A stretch of 64,000 nucleotides of DNA. Origin: Streptomyces sp. NBC_00433 (GTDB lineage Bacteria > Actinomycetota > Actinomycetes > Streptomycetales > Streptomycetaceae). Of the stretch, positions 7,081-17,600 are shown in pieces. The first letter of the stretch is position 1, and every line of letters begins with the position of its first letter. The notes below the pieces were generated by a model, which saw only the letters and a list, made by a program, of their open reading frames with translations, did not search any database and was not told the DNA's origin. Both the position numbers and the translations under genes were made by a program. The DNA lies in the NCBI GenBank assembly GCA_036015235.1, contig CP107926.1, forward strand, positions 682,001 to 746,000, in the 5' to 3' direction.

Positions 7081-10000
7081 CAGGCCGACTCCCCCGCCCG
7101 CTTGCGCAGTTCCGCGGTCAGCTCGGTGACCGTGGGGCTCTCGAACAGCAGCCGCAGGCCCTCGTCGCCCTCGGTGTCGATGCCGAGGTCGTCGCGCAGC
7201 CGGGTGAGGATGCGCACCGCGTGCAGCGAGTCGGCGCCCATCTCGAAGAGGTTGTCGAGCACCCCGAAGTCGTCGCGCTGGAGCACCTCGCGCCAGATGC
7301 CGAGCATCTGCTCCTCCAGGTCGTCGTGCGGCCCGACGTAGGCCTCCTGGTCCGGCTCGGTCCAGGCGGTGGGCAGCGCGGAGACGTCGACCTTGCCGTT
7401 GGCGCTGAGCGGGACGGCGTCGATGAGCAGGTAGTGCTGCGGCACCATGTAGTCGGGCAGGACGTCGGCGAGCGCGGCCCGTACGGCTTCGGTGTCGGGC
7501 TCGGAGCCGGGCCCGGCCACGACGTAGGCGACCAGCTGGCGGGAGCCGGTGACGGGGTTGGCGTCGACCCGGACCAGGCCCTCGGCCACACCGGGCAGCC
7601 GGCGCAGGGCCGCGGTGATCTCGCCCAGCTCGATGCGGTAGCCGTTCAGCTTGACCTGGGAGTCCAGGCGGCCGAGGAATTCGATGTCGCCGCCGGGCAG
7701 ATAGCGCCCGAGGTCGCCGGTGCGGTAAAGGCGCTCGCCGGTGACCGGGTGGGTGACGAAGCCGGCGGCGGTGCGCTGCGGGTCGGCCCAGTAGCCCTTG
7801 GCCACTCCGGTGCCGCCGATGTAGAGGTCCCCCGGGGTCCAGACCGGACAGGGCTCGAAGGCCGCGTTGTAGATGTGCAGGGTCTGGTTCGCCAGCGGTT
7901 TGCCGTAGGGGACGCGGACCCATTCCCGCGGGACCTCGCCGACCGGGTAGCAGACCGACCAGATCGACGCCTCGGTCGCGCCGCCCAGGCTGACCACCTG
8001 CGCGGCGGGCTCGGCGGCCCTGATCGCGTCGGGCAGGGTGACCGGGATCCAGTCGCCGCTGAGCAGTACCGTACGCAGGCTGCCCGCCGCGGTGCGGCCG
8101 CCGGCGTCCACCCAGGCCTGCATGAGCGCGGGCACCGAATTCCACACGGTGACGCGGTGCTCGTCCATCAGCTCGGTCCAGTGCTGCGGGTCGCGGGCGC
8201 CGGCCGTGGACGGGATCACCACGGCGGCGCCGGCCGCGAGGGTGCCGAAGACGTCGTAGACCGACAGGTCGAAGCTCAGCGAGGACAGCGCGAGGACCCG
8301 GTCGTCCGGGCCGACGCCGAAGCGCTCGTTGATGTCGAGGACGGTGTTGACGGCGCCGCGGTGGTCGATCATGACGCCCTTGGGCGTGCCGGTCGAGCCG
8401 GAGGTGAAGATGACGTAGGCCAGGTCGGTGGGCGCGGGCCCGCTGTCCAGCGGGCCGTCGTCGGCGGCGACCACCTCGGCGTCCTCCAGGGTCAGCACCT
8501 GGACGCCGGCCGGCCACTGCGCGCTGTCGCGCAGCGCGGCGGAGGTCACCACCAGCTGCACCCCGCCCAGTTCGAGCACCTGGGACCTGCGGGCCTGCGG
8601 CCACGACGGGTCGACGGGCAGGTAGGCGGCGCCGGAGGCGGTCACCCCGAGGGTCGCGGCGACCTGCTCCCAGCCGCGCTCCAGGACGACGCCGACCAGG
8701 TTGTCGCGCCGGGCGCCGCATTCCAGCAGCCGCCGGGCCAGCCGGTTGGCGTGCCCGGTGAGCGCGCGGTAGGTCAGCCGGCTGTCGCCGTCGATCACCG
8801 CGACCGCGTCGGGCGCGGTCCGTGCCCGCTCCTCGGCGAGCCCGCACAGGGTGCCGCCGGGCAGTTCGCGGCCGGTGGCGTTGGCCGCGTCGCGCTCGGC
8901 CTGCTGCCAGGCGGGCAGTTGCGGGCGCAGGGAAGGGTCGTCCCAGGCGCTGTCGCCGGTGGCGAGCTGTTCGAGCAGGCCGTGGTAGGCGGCGAACATG
9001 TCGTCGAGCAGCCGGTCGGGGAAGAGCGCGTCGACGCAGTCCCAGTTGTAGAGGAGGTCGCCGAACTCCTCCATGATCTGGTGGTCCACCCACACCTGCG
9101 GGGTCTGGCTGATGCCGTAGCCGAGCCGGCCGAAGAAGCCGCGGTCCGCGGCCTGGTCCTGCTCGGGGGCCGAGCCGATGGCACTGGTGACCACGATCGG
9201 CATGGCGGCGCCCAGTCCCGAGGACAGGCTGCGGGCCCGCTCGCGCAGCACCCGCAGGCCGCTGTAGGCGGTGTGCCCGAGGTCGCGCAGCAGCTGCCCG
9301 CCGAGCCGCAGCGCCCGCTCGGCGAACGGCTCGTCGCCCGGCTCCTGGACCGCGAGCATGGTCAGCGAGGTGAAGTCGCCGATGATCTCGCCGATGTCGG
9401 GGTGCAGCGGCGGCCGGTCGAAGAGGGTCAGGTTGAGGGTGAAGCCGTCTCGTCCGGCGGACCACAGGCGCAGCACGTCGGAGAAGGCCGCCATCAGCGC
9501 GACCGAAGGGGTCAGCCCGCGCTTCCTGGCCGCTGCTTTGACCGCGTCCCACTGCTCGCGCGGCAACCGGCCCTGGCGGCGGACGAATTCCACCGCGGGC
9601 AGCTGCGACGGCTGCATGGCCAGCGGCAGTTCGGGCGCGGGCGGCAGGTCGGCCAGCCGGCCCAGCCAGTAGGCCTCTGCCTGCTGGTAGCCGGGGCCTT
9701 CGCGCAACTCCTGCTGTGCGGTGATGTAGTCGCGGTAGAAGACGCCGGGCGGCTCGGGCAGCCGGTCGGGCTGCTGGTAGCAGACCCGCCAGTCGTGGAA
9801 GAGCAGCGCGAGGCTGAAGAAGTCGATGATGAGGATGTTGAAGCTCAGGTGCAGCCGGTGCCGCCCGCCGCCGAGCAGGCTGGCGCGGATCTCGAACAGC
9901 GGCCAGGCGTCGGGCTCCGGGGTGTGCGCGCCCATCTCGCCCCGGGTGCGCAGCAGTTCGTCCTCGCGCCGCTGCTCGGGCAGGCCGCTGAGGTCCTGGA

Positions 10001-10451
10001 CCGCGATCTCGTACGCCGGCACGTCCGGCAGCACGCGCTGCAGCCCGTCGGGCTGGACGACGGCCCGCAGCATGTCGTGCCGGGTGATGACGGCGTTCAG
10101 CGCGCGGGTGAGCCGGTCGGGGTCGAGGCCCTCGCCGTCGAGTTCGAAGTAGTAGTGGGTGGAGACGCCGCCCAGCTCGATCGCGGAGCTGCGGCCGATC
10201 CAGTACGCCTGCTGGATGTCGGTCAGCGGGAAGGGCTCGTGGCGCAGGTCGGGGCGCGGCACCACGCCGACGCGCTCGCCGCCGGCCTCGCTGCGGCGCA
10301 GCAGCGCGATCAACTGGTCGCGGCCCGCCTTGAGTTGTTCCCGCAGTTCCGGGGTGAGCGAGCCGGCCGGAGCCACCACGTCGAGACGGTCGTCGACCAG
10401 GCGCAGCCTGATGCCGCGCCGGTGCAGTTCGGAGAGCAGTGCCTGGGCCAT
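7080..10451 (-). CDS. NRPS: TubC-type docking, Cy-like, A (Cys), PCP, no TE
   Basis: The product is 1123 residues. Residues 1-54 (ALLSELHRRGIRLRLVDDRL...) match the TubC N-terminal docking fold. The Cy-type domain (about 70-500) has FPLTDIQQAYWIGRSS, the core NILIIDFFS (first Asp replaced by Asn), an intact VTS triad element and QTPQVWVDHQ. The adenylation domain (about 540-1010) gives D-L-Y-N-L-S-L-I-W, identical to the published Cys code. The carrier has LFEMGADSLHAVRIL (Ser near 1073), and the protein ends there, so its chain must pass to another protein. The frame stays open to 12335 inside the upstream gene, but the start is the ATG at 10451, five bases after the preceding stop, where the docking domain begins. 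Its downstream partner is probably the TE-bearing NRPS at 1495-5514. Confidence 0.93.
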   Translation of the reverse strand: MAQALLSELHRRGIRLRLVDDRLDVVAPAGSLTPELREQLKAGRDQLIALLRRSEAGGERVGVVPRPDLRHEPFPLTDIQQAYWIGRSSAIELGGVSTHYYFELDGEGLDPDRLTRALNAVITRHDMLRAVVQPDGLQRVLPDVPAYEIAVQDLSGLPEQRREDELLRTRGEMGAHTPEPDAWPLFEIRASLLGGGRHRLHLSFNILIIDFFSLALLFHDWRVCYQQPDRLPEPPGVFYRDYITAQQELREGPGYQQAEAYWLGRLADLPPAPELPLAMQPSQLPAVEFVRRQGRLPREQWDAVKAAARKRGLTPSVALMAAFSDVLRLWSAGRDGFTLNLTLFDRPPLHPDIGEIIGDFTSLTMLAVQEPGDEPFAERALRLGGQLLRDLGHTAYSGLRVLRERARSLSSGLGAAMPIVVTSAIGSAPEQDQAADRGFFGRLGYGISQTPQVWVDHQIMEEFGDLLYNWDCVDALFPDRLLDDMFAAYHGLLEQLATGDSAWDDPSLRPQLPAWQQAERDAANATGRELPGGTLCGLAEERARTAPDAVAVIDGDSRLTYRALTGHANRLARRLLECGARRDNLVGVVLERGWEQVAATLGVTASGAAYLPVDPSWPQARRSQVLELGGVQLVVTSAALRDSAQWPAGVQVLTLEDAEVVAADDGPLDSGPAPTDLAYVIFTSGSTGTPKGVMIDHRGAVNTVLDINERFGVGPDDRVLALSSLSFDLSVYDVFGTLAAGAAVVIPSTAGARDPQHWTELMDEHRVTVWNSVPALMQAWVDAGGRTAAGSLRTVLLSGDWIPVTLPDAIRAAEPAAQVVSLGGATEASIWSVCYPVGEVPREWVRVPYGKPLANQTLHIYNAAFEPCPVWTPGDLYIGGTGVAKGYWADPQRTAAGFVTHPVTGERLYRTGDLGRYLPGGDIEFLGRLDSQVKLNGYRIELGEITAALRRLPGVAEGLVRVDANPVTGSRQLVAYVVAGPGSEPDTEAVRAALADVLPDYMVPQHYLLIDAVPLSANGKVDVSALPTAWTEPDQEAYVGPHDDLEEQMLGIWREVLQRDDFGVLDNLFEMGADSLHAVRILTRLRDDLGIDTEGDEGLRLLFESPTVTELTAELRKRAGESA

Positions 10452-10456
10452 GATGT

Positions 10457-13400
10457 CTACGCACCTTGTCTTGGTCGGCTGATCGCTTCGGCCACCGCGG
10501 CGGCATGTCGGGGAGTCAGCAAGGTGTAATGCGTGGCCGGCACGGTGGCGCCGGTCACGGACCCCGAGGTCACTGCCGCCCAGCCCCAGTCGGGCACGGC
10601 GGCGGCCGGGTGGCCGGCGAATTCGCCGACCTCGCCCTCGCCGGCGCGTACGACCACGAGGTCGGCGGCGATGGTCGGCGCCGCGTAGCTGTTGCAGGCG
10701 CGGACCACACCGCGGAAGACGGCCAGCGGGTCGGCGAGCGAGGCCGGGTCGATCCCCGCGGCCCCGGCGCCCGCCAGCGCGAGCACCTCGGCGAGCGCGA
10801 GCGGATCGGGCAGCGCGGCCAGCCTGGACACCTCGTCGTCGGCGACGGCGTCGGCGCGGAAGCCGATGCCGAGGTCCTCGACGAACCACAGCAGCAGCCG
10901 GGTGTCGTCCAGCAGGCGGGGCACGGTCGGGCTCGGCGAGTCCAGGACGGCCAGCCGCTCGACGGTCTCGCCGCGCGCCTCCAGCAGATGCGCCAGCTCG
11001 AAGGCGATGACGCCGCCCGACGACCAGCCGCCGAGGCGGTAGGGGCCGTGCGGCTGGACCGCGAGCAGCGCTTCGAGGTAGTGGCCGGCGAAGTCCTCGA
11101 CCTTGTCCAGCGGCCCGCCGCCGCTGCTCGGGGTGGGCGCCTGGAAGGCGTGCACGGGCGAGTCGAGGAGTTCGGCGAGCTTCTCGTAGCAGAGCACGTT
11201 GCCGCCCGCCGGGTGCACGAGGAACCACGGGGTGCCGCTGGGGCGGTGGGTGAGCCGGACCAGCGGGGACCACTGGGGTTGCGCGGTCTCCAGCCACCGG
11301 GCGAGCCCGGCGACGGTGCGCTGCTCCAGCAGGACGCCGAGCGGGATGCGGCGGCCGGTGGTCGCCGCGAGGCGCTCGATGACGCGCAGCGCGGCGAAGG
11401 ACTGGCCGCCGAGGTCGAAGAAGTCGTCGTGCACGCCGACCTTTTCGGCCTCCAGGGTCTCCGCCCACACCTCGGCGATGGCCGCCTCGGCCGGTGTGCG
11501 CGGCGCCACGTGCTCGCCCCTGCCGCCCTCGTCGGCCGGGCCCAGCGCTTCGAGCGCGCGCCGGTCGAGCTTGCCGTTGGCGGTGAGCGGCAGCGCGGGC
11601 AGCACGGTGATGTGCGCGGGCACCAGGTAGGAGGGCAGGCGCTGCGCCGCGAAGTCTCGCAGCGCGGCGGCCGTGGGGCCGCCGCCCGGTGCGGCGTCCG
11701 GGTGGCCGACGACGAAGGCGGCGAGCTGCTTGCCCGAGCCCGTGCTGCGGGCCACCACGGCGGCCTGGGCGACGTCCTGGTGTTCGAGCAGCGTCTGCTC
11801 GACCTCGCCGGGCTCGACGCGGAAGCCCTGGATCTTGACCTGGAAGTCGGCCCGGCCGAGGAATTCGATGGTGCCGTCGGGCAGGTAGCGGCCCAGGTCG
11901 CCGGTGCGGTAGATCCGTTCGCCGGTGCGGGGGTGGGTGACGAAGGCCGCGTCGGTCTTGGCCTGGTCGCCGAGGTAGCCGAGCGCGAGTCCGGCGCCGC
12001 CGATGTGCAGGTGGCCGGGGACCCAGGTGGGCGCGTCCCGCCCGAGGTCGTCCAGGATGTGCCAGCTCTGCCCGGCGAGCGGGCGGCCGTAGGGGATGCT
12101 GGTCCACTCGGGGTCGACGTGGTCGACCGGGTGGCAGATCGACCAGATCGACGCCTCCGTCGCGCCGCCCAGGCTGACCACCCGGGCGTTCGGCGCGACG
12201 CGCCGGATGCGGTCGGGCAGCTGCACCGGGATCCAGTCGCCGCTGAGCAGCACGGTCCGCAGGTGCGGGAAGGTCGCGCCGGCGGCTTCCGCGGCCTCGG
12301 TGAACAGCTGCATGATCGCCGGCACCGAATTCCACACGGTCACGCCGTGCCGCCCGACCAGGTCCAGCCAGGCCCCCGGGTCGGCGGCCGCCGCGGTCGG
12401 CAGCACCAGCGCGGCGCCGGCGGCGGCCGTACCGAACACGTCGTAGACGGACAGGTCGAAGCAGAGCGAGGAGATGCCGAAGACGACGTCGTCCGGGCCG
12501 ATCCCGAAGCGGCTGTTGATGTCCTCGACGGTGTTCAGCGGCCCGCGGTGGTCGAGCATCACGCCCTTGGGGCGGCCGGTGGAGCCCGAGGTGTAGATGA
12601 CGTACGCGAGGTCGGCGGGCGTCCGCGTGCCGCCGGCTGCGCCGCCGGCGGGCGCCACGGCGCCGGCGGGCGGAGTGACCGGGAGCACCGGGGCCTTGGT
12701 CAGCGGCGCCACGTCGGCGAGACGGTCCTCGTCGGTGAGGACCGCGGCGGCCTCGATGTCACCCAGCAGGTAGCCGATGCGGTCCTCGGGCCAGCCCGGG
12801 TCCATCGGGACGTACGCGGCGCCGGCCGCGAGCGCCGCGAAGACCGCGACGATCTGGTCGGGGCCCTTGGGCAGCACCACCGCGACCCGGGCGCCGTCCG
12901 TGACGCCGCTCGCGCGCAGCCTGGCGGCCAGTTCCGCGCTGCGGGCCCGCAGTTCGGCGTAGGTGAGGGTGGCGCCGTCGGCGATGACCGCCGGCGCGTC
13001 GGGAGCGGCCGCGGCGCGCGCGGGCAGCGCGTCGTGCAGGAAGCCGGGCGCGGGGGCCGCCACCGGGGGCGCGGGCAGCGCCCGCTGGACGCGCTGGGCG
13101 GCGGGCAGCAGGTCGAGTCCTGGCGCCTCCCAGGCCGCGTCGTCGTAGGCGAGCGCGGTGAGGGCCGTACGGTAGCCGTCCTCCATGGCGTCGATCAGGC
13201 CTTCGGGGAACATCTCCTCGATGACGTCCCACACCACCCACAGGCTGCCGTCCGGCAGTTCCCAGAATTCGCAGTCGAACCGCACCTGCGGGGTCTCCAG
13301 GGTGCTGTAGTCGGGCCTTTCTGTGGCGCCGACGAAGAGCGCGCTGCCGACGGCGAAGGGGCAGACCGCCCGGCCGGGGGTGCGGCGGGCCGAGTTGAGC

Positions 13401-14623
13401 GCCTGGAGCACCTTCACCCCGCTCCACTGCGAGTGCTCGACGTCCGCGATGACCTGCGACTGGAGCCGCCGGGCGCGGGCGATGAAGGGCTCGTCGTGCC
13501 GCCAGTCGGCCTCCAGCGGATAGAGCGACGCGAAATTGCCCAGCACCTGGCCGATCTGCGGGTGCAGCGGCACCCGGTGGGTGATCATGTTGTTGATCAG
13601 GAAGTGCCGTGACCCGCTCCAGTACGACAGCAGCTCCGCGTGCGCGGCCAGCACCACGTTGGTCTTGGTCAGTCCCCTGGCCTCGGCCTTGCCGCGCAGC
13701 CGCGTCCACAGGTCGGCGGGGAAGAGCAGCTCCCTGCGGACGAGCAGCGAGCGGCGCCGCAGGTCCGCGCCGGCGGCCAGCGGCACGGCGGGCGCCTCGG
13801 GCCAGCCGGGTATGCGCTCGCGCCAGTAGCGCTCCGCGGCCCTGCCCTGCGGCGACTCCTCCAGCTCGGCGAGGGCCAGCACGCAGTCGCGGTAGCCGAT
13901 CTCCAGGTCGTCGGGGACCGACGCCGGGTCGTCGTAGGCGCGCATCACGTTGGCCAGGAAGCCCATGGTGCCGGGGGCGTCGCTGAAGAGGTTGTTGTTG
14001 TTCCAGTGCAGCCGGGCGCGGCCGTCGCCGTAGCGGCTGATGTGCGCCTCGACCCACGGCCAGCGGGAGATGTCCGGCTCGTGCCGCTCCATCGCCGCGC
14101 GGACCCGGGCGATCTCGGCCTCGGCCGCCGCCTCCGTCATGCCGGCCAGGTCGGACACCGTGACCTTGACAGGGGCGGGGTCCTCGCCGACGGCCTGCAT
14201 GCGCAGGTCGTCGCGGACCACGACGAGGTCCTTGCGCTGCCTGCGCAGCACCTGGTTCAGCGCGGCCTGGTAGCGGGCCGGGTCCAGCTCGGCGAATTCC
14301 CACTCCATGTACTGGTGGGGCCGCACATGGTGCTCGAAGCCCTCGCGGCTGCCGATGATGAAGGACGTCTGCAGGTCGGACGGCGCGAAGGGCTCGCGCA
14401 GCGCCGCCGCGTCGTGGGTGATGGCCGGCAGGTCGCCGGCGCCGGTGTCGGCGAGGCCGGCGAGCCACTCGATCAGCTCGGGCTTGTGCCGCACGATACG
14501 GTCGCGCAGGTCGGCGCGCAGGCTGCCCTTGGGCGCGGACACCTCGAGACGCGCGTCGTCGACGAGCCGCAGTCTCACCCCGGCCCCGGCGAGTTCGGCC
14601 AGCAGATTCGGGACGGTGGTCAC
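10457..14623 (-). CDS. NRPS: TubC-type docking, Cy-like, A (Cys), PCP, thioesterase
   Basis: The product is 1388 residues. An N-terminal TubC-type docking domain (1-55, [20 protein letters not shown]) is close to that of the next NRPS. The Cy-type domain (about 75-515) is the most divergent of the three: the core reads NNLFSDAPG, with Asn for the first Asp and Gly for the usual Ser, and VGS replaces the FTS element, while TPQVRFD keeps its Asp. The adenylation residues D-L-Y-N-L-S-L-I-W match the Cys code. The carrier has [14 protein letters not shown] (Ser near 1072). A thioesterase follows with GGWSSGG (Ser near 1201) and HYTLLTP. It starts with GTG, overlapping the PKS stop by four bases (14620-14623). 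A releasing domain in what would be the first NRPS module is odd for a linear line. Confidence 0.93.
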   Translation of the reverse strand: MTTVPNLLAELAGAGVRLRLVDDARLEVSAPKGSLRADLRDRIVRHKPELIEWLAGLADTGAGDLPAITHDAAALREPFAPSDLQTSFIIGSREGFEHHVRPHQYMEWEFAELDPARYQAALNQVLRRQRKDLVVVRDDLRMQAVGEDPAPVKVTVSDLAGMTEAAAEAEIARVRAAMERHEPDISRWPWVEAHISRYGDGRARLHWNNNNLFSDAPGTMGFLANVMRAYDDPASVPDDLEIGYRDCVLALAELEESPQGRAAERYWRERIPGWPEAPAVPLAAGADLRRRSLLVRRELLFPADLWTRLRGKAEARGLTKTNVVLAAHAELLSYWSGSRHFLINNMITHRVPLHPQIGQVLGNFASLYPLEADWRHDEPFIARARRLQSQVIADVEHSQWSGVKVLQALNSARRTPGRAVCPFAVGSALFVGATERPDYSTLETPQVRFDCEFWELPDGSLWVVWDVIEEMFPEGLIDAMEDGYRTALTALAYDDAAWEAPGLDLLPAAQRVQRALPAPPVAAPAPGFLHDALPARAAAAPDAPAVIADGATLTYAELRARSAELAARLRASGVTDGARVAVVLPKGPDQIVAVFAALAAGAAYVPMDPGWPEDRIGYLLGDIEAAAVLTDEDRLADVAPLTKAPVLPVTPPAGAVAPAGGAAGGTRTPADLAYVIYTSGSTGRPKGVMLDHRGPLNTVEDINSRFGIGPDDVVFGISSLCFDLSVYDVFGTAAAGAALVLPTAAAADPGAWLDLVGRHGVTVWNSVPAIMQLFTEAAEAAGATFPHLRTVLLSGDWIPVQLPDRIRRVAPNARVVSLGGATEASIWSICHPVDHVDPEWTSIPYGRPLAGQSWHILDDLGRDAPTWVPGHLHIGGAGLALGYLGDQAKTDAAFVTHPRTGERIYRTGDLGRYLPDGTIEFLGRADFQVKIQGFRVEPGEVEQTLLEHQDVAQAAVVARSTGSGKQLAAFVVGHPDAAPGGGPTAAALRDFAAQRLPSYLVPAHITVLPALPLTANGKLDRRALEALGPADEGGRGEHVAPRTPAEAAIAEVWAETLEAEKVGVHDDFFDLGGQSFAALRVIERLAATTGRRIPLGVLLEQRTVAGLARWLETAQPQWSPLVRLTHRPSGTPWFLVHPAGGNVLCYEKLAELLDSPVHAFQAPTPSSGGGPLDKVEDFAGHYLEALLAVQPHGPYRLGGWSSGGVIAFELAHLLEARGETVERLAVLDSPSPTVPRLLDDTRLLLWFVEDLGIGFRADAVADDEVSRLAALPDPLALAEVLALAGAGAAGIDPASLADPLAVFRGVVRACNSYAAPTIAADLVVVRAGEGEVGEFAGHPAAAVPDWGWAAVTSGSVTGATVPATHYTLLTPRHAAAVAEAISRPRQGA

Positions 14624-17600
14624 AGTGTCAGCACCTCGGTCTCCTGGTCTCCGTCAAAGTCGTCGCCGGGCGCTGCGGACACGCTTCTGATCGTCAGCTG
14701 CTGGCAGATCAGCTCGGCCACCTCCGCCGCGGTGCCGCCGCTGAAGAGCAGGTCGGGCGGCACGTCGGCGCGGAAGTCGGCGAGCAGCCTGCTGCGCAGC
14801 TGCACGGTGGTCAGCGAGTCGAGGCCGAGCGTGTTGAGCCGGACGGCGCCGAAGCGCTGCCGCAGGTCGTCCCGGTCGGCGCCCGGGATGCGCAGCAGCA
14901 GCCCGACCCGGTCGAGCAGCCCTTCGAGCACCGCCTGCCTGGCGGCCTCCGGCTCCCGCAGCACCAGCGAGGTCAGCTCGTCCAGCGATACGGCGGCGGC
15001 CTGCGCCGGCTCTTCGGACGCCGCGCCGACCAGGTCGCCGAGCAGGGTGTAGGGCTGGCGGCGGGAGAAGGCGGCGCCGTAGCGGTCCCAGTCCACCCGG
15101 GCCAGGCCGACATGCGGCTGCGAGCCGCCGCCCGCCATCAGGCCGCCCAGCGCGGCCAGCGCCCTGCCGGTGGGGATCGCGTCCATGCCCTGCGAGGTGA
15201 AGCGGTCGAGCAGGCCGCGCTCGTGGGCCATGCCGGTCTCGGCCCACGGCCCCCACCCGGTGCTCAGGGTGCGGCGGCCCTGGCTGCTGCGGTGGACCGC
15301 GAGGGCGTCGAGGAAGCTGTTGGCGACGACGTAGGCCGCCTGGCCGGGCGAGCCGGTCAGCGACAGCATCGACGAGTACAGGACGCAGAAGTCCAGGTCC
15401 AGGAAGGCGGTGTGCTGGTGCAGCAGCCAGGCGCCGCGCACCTTCGGGTCGAGCACCCGGCTGAAGCGCGGCCAGTCCAGGTCGACCAGCGCCGCGTCGT
15501 CGGTGACGCCCGCGGCGTGCACGACACCGCGCAGCGGCGGCATCTCCTTCGCGATACGCGCGAAGAGGTCGGCGACCTCCGCCGGTTCCGCGATGTCGAC
15601 GGCGCGGGTCTCGACCCGGGTGCCGCGGTCCCGCAGGTCGGCGATCCAGCCCGCGTCGGCCGGCACGTGGCGGCCGACCAGCACCAGGGTGCGGGCGCCG
15701 TGCTCGGCCAGCCAGCTCGCGGTGACCCGCCCGAGGCCGCCGAAGGCCCCGGTGACCAGGTAGGAGCCGTCGGCCCGCACCGGCGGCGGCTGGCTCGCGC
15801 CCAACTCGGCCTCGCGCAGCCGCGCTTCGTACCACTGCCGGTCCCGCACCCGGTAGTGCCCGGACCCGGGGCGGCTCGCGACGGCGCCGAGCAGGACGGG
15901 GAGGGGCGGGGCCTCGGCTGCCGGGTCGAGGTCGACCTGTGCGACCCGCAGGTCGGGGTAGTCGGCGATGACCGCCTTGGCGGCGCCGGTGAGCACCGCC
16001 TGCGCCGGGTCGGGGGCGTCGTCGGTGGCGCCGGTGGAGCAGACCAGGACCTGCGCCCCTTCGGTGCCGGGCGAGCGGACGAATTCCTGGAGCAGGAGGA
16101 AGCTGTCGCGGGCGAGCCGGAGGGCGGTCCGCACGGTGTCCTCGGCGGGGGCGGCCGACGGCGCCGCGTGCAGGATCAGGCCGGCGAGGGTGCGGCCCGA
16201 GGCGCGCAGGCGGGCCAGTTCGTCGCGGAGGGCTTGCGCGGTGGGCGCGGCGAGCGGGACGACCGGGCCCGCGGGGGCGGCCGGTCGGGCCGACCAGCGG
16301 GCGGCGAGGGCCGCGTCGTCGCTGAAGAGCAGCCAGGTCGCGTCGGCGGGGGCGGCGGTGCCGGACGCCTCGGGGAGCGGCACCCAGGCGGTCTCGTAGC
16401 GGCGCAGGCCGGGCCCGGCGAGGGCGGCCAGCGCGCCCGCGGGGACGGCGCGGAATCGCAGGGCCTCGAATGCGGCCAGACATCGGCCGTCCTCGGCGTG
16501 CAGCGCGAGGTCGAGCACCCGCTCCCCCGCCGTCCCGTCGTCGGTGCGCCGCACCCTGCACCACACCCGGGACGGCAGCGGCTCGAAGACGGTGCAGCGG
16601 CCGAGCGAGGTGGGCAGCGGCACCCCCTCGCCGTCGCCGAGGAAGGCGCCGACGGTCTGGAAGCAGGCGTCGAGCAGCGGCGGGTCCAGGACGTAGCCGT
16701 CGCGGCCGGACCCGGCGGCGGTGCCCGGCGCCGGGGTGGTCTCGACCAGGGCCGTCGCCTCGTCGCCCGCGCGCCACAGGCGGCGCAGGGCGCGGAAGGC
16801 GGGACCGTGGTCGACGGAGCCCGCGCGCAGGCGGGCGTAGAGCGCGTCGACCGGCACCTCGGTCATCCCGACGGTCAGCCCGGCGGGCGCGGCGTCGGCG
16901 GGGCGCTCCCGGGTGGGCCGCGTGGCCGTCGCGGTGGCGTGCTCGGCCCACTCGGCGGCGGCGTCCTCGCGGCTGAAGCAGCGGATCAGGGCGGCGCCCG
17001 CCTCGCGCGGCTCGACCACGGCCTGGACGGGGCGGGGGTGCTCCTGCGCGAAGGGCAGGAACTCGTTGAAGGTGACGCCTTCGAGGGTGAAGGGCGCGTC
17101 CTGTCCGCCCGGCGCCGACCGGGCCGCGGCGAGCGCCCATTCGAGCATCGCCGCCGCGGGCAGCACCGGCACACCGGCGACCCGGTGCTGGTCGAGATAC
17201 CACGGCCGGTCGGGCGCGAGGCTCTGCGCGAACCAGCGGCCCGCCGCCCCGGCCAGCTCGACGGCGGCGCCCAGCAGCGGGTGCCCCGGTTGCGCGGGGA
17301 CTTGCGCGGGTGCGGTGCGCGGCCCGGCGAAGTGCCAGTAGCGCCGGTGCTGGAAGGGATACGCCGGCAGCCGTACCGTCCGCGCCCCGGCGCCGAAGAC
17401 GGCGGCCGGCCAGGTCACCGTGACGCCCGCGGTGTGCAGTTCGGCGAGCGCGGTCAGCAGGGAGCGGGTCTCTGCGCTGCCGGTGCGCAGCGCGCTGGCC
17501 AGGACGCTGCCGGTGCCGTCGGCGCCCAGGCAGCGGTGGACGAGTGCGGTGAGCACCCGGTCGGGGCCGAGTTCGAGGAAGGCGGTGACCTTGGCGTCCC

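Noticed and set aside
7081..10506. N-terminal extension of the GMC gene back to 10506
   Set aside because: The residues before ATG 7080 are a shadow of the NRPS reading frame, while the FAD-binding motif starts right after that ATG.
10452..12335. Upstream extension of the middle NRPS to a start at 12335
   Set aside because: The added residues are Arg/Pro-rich nonsense overlapping the upstream NRPS in another frame. The TubC-type docking domain begins exactly at ATG 10451.
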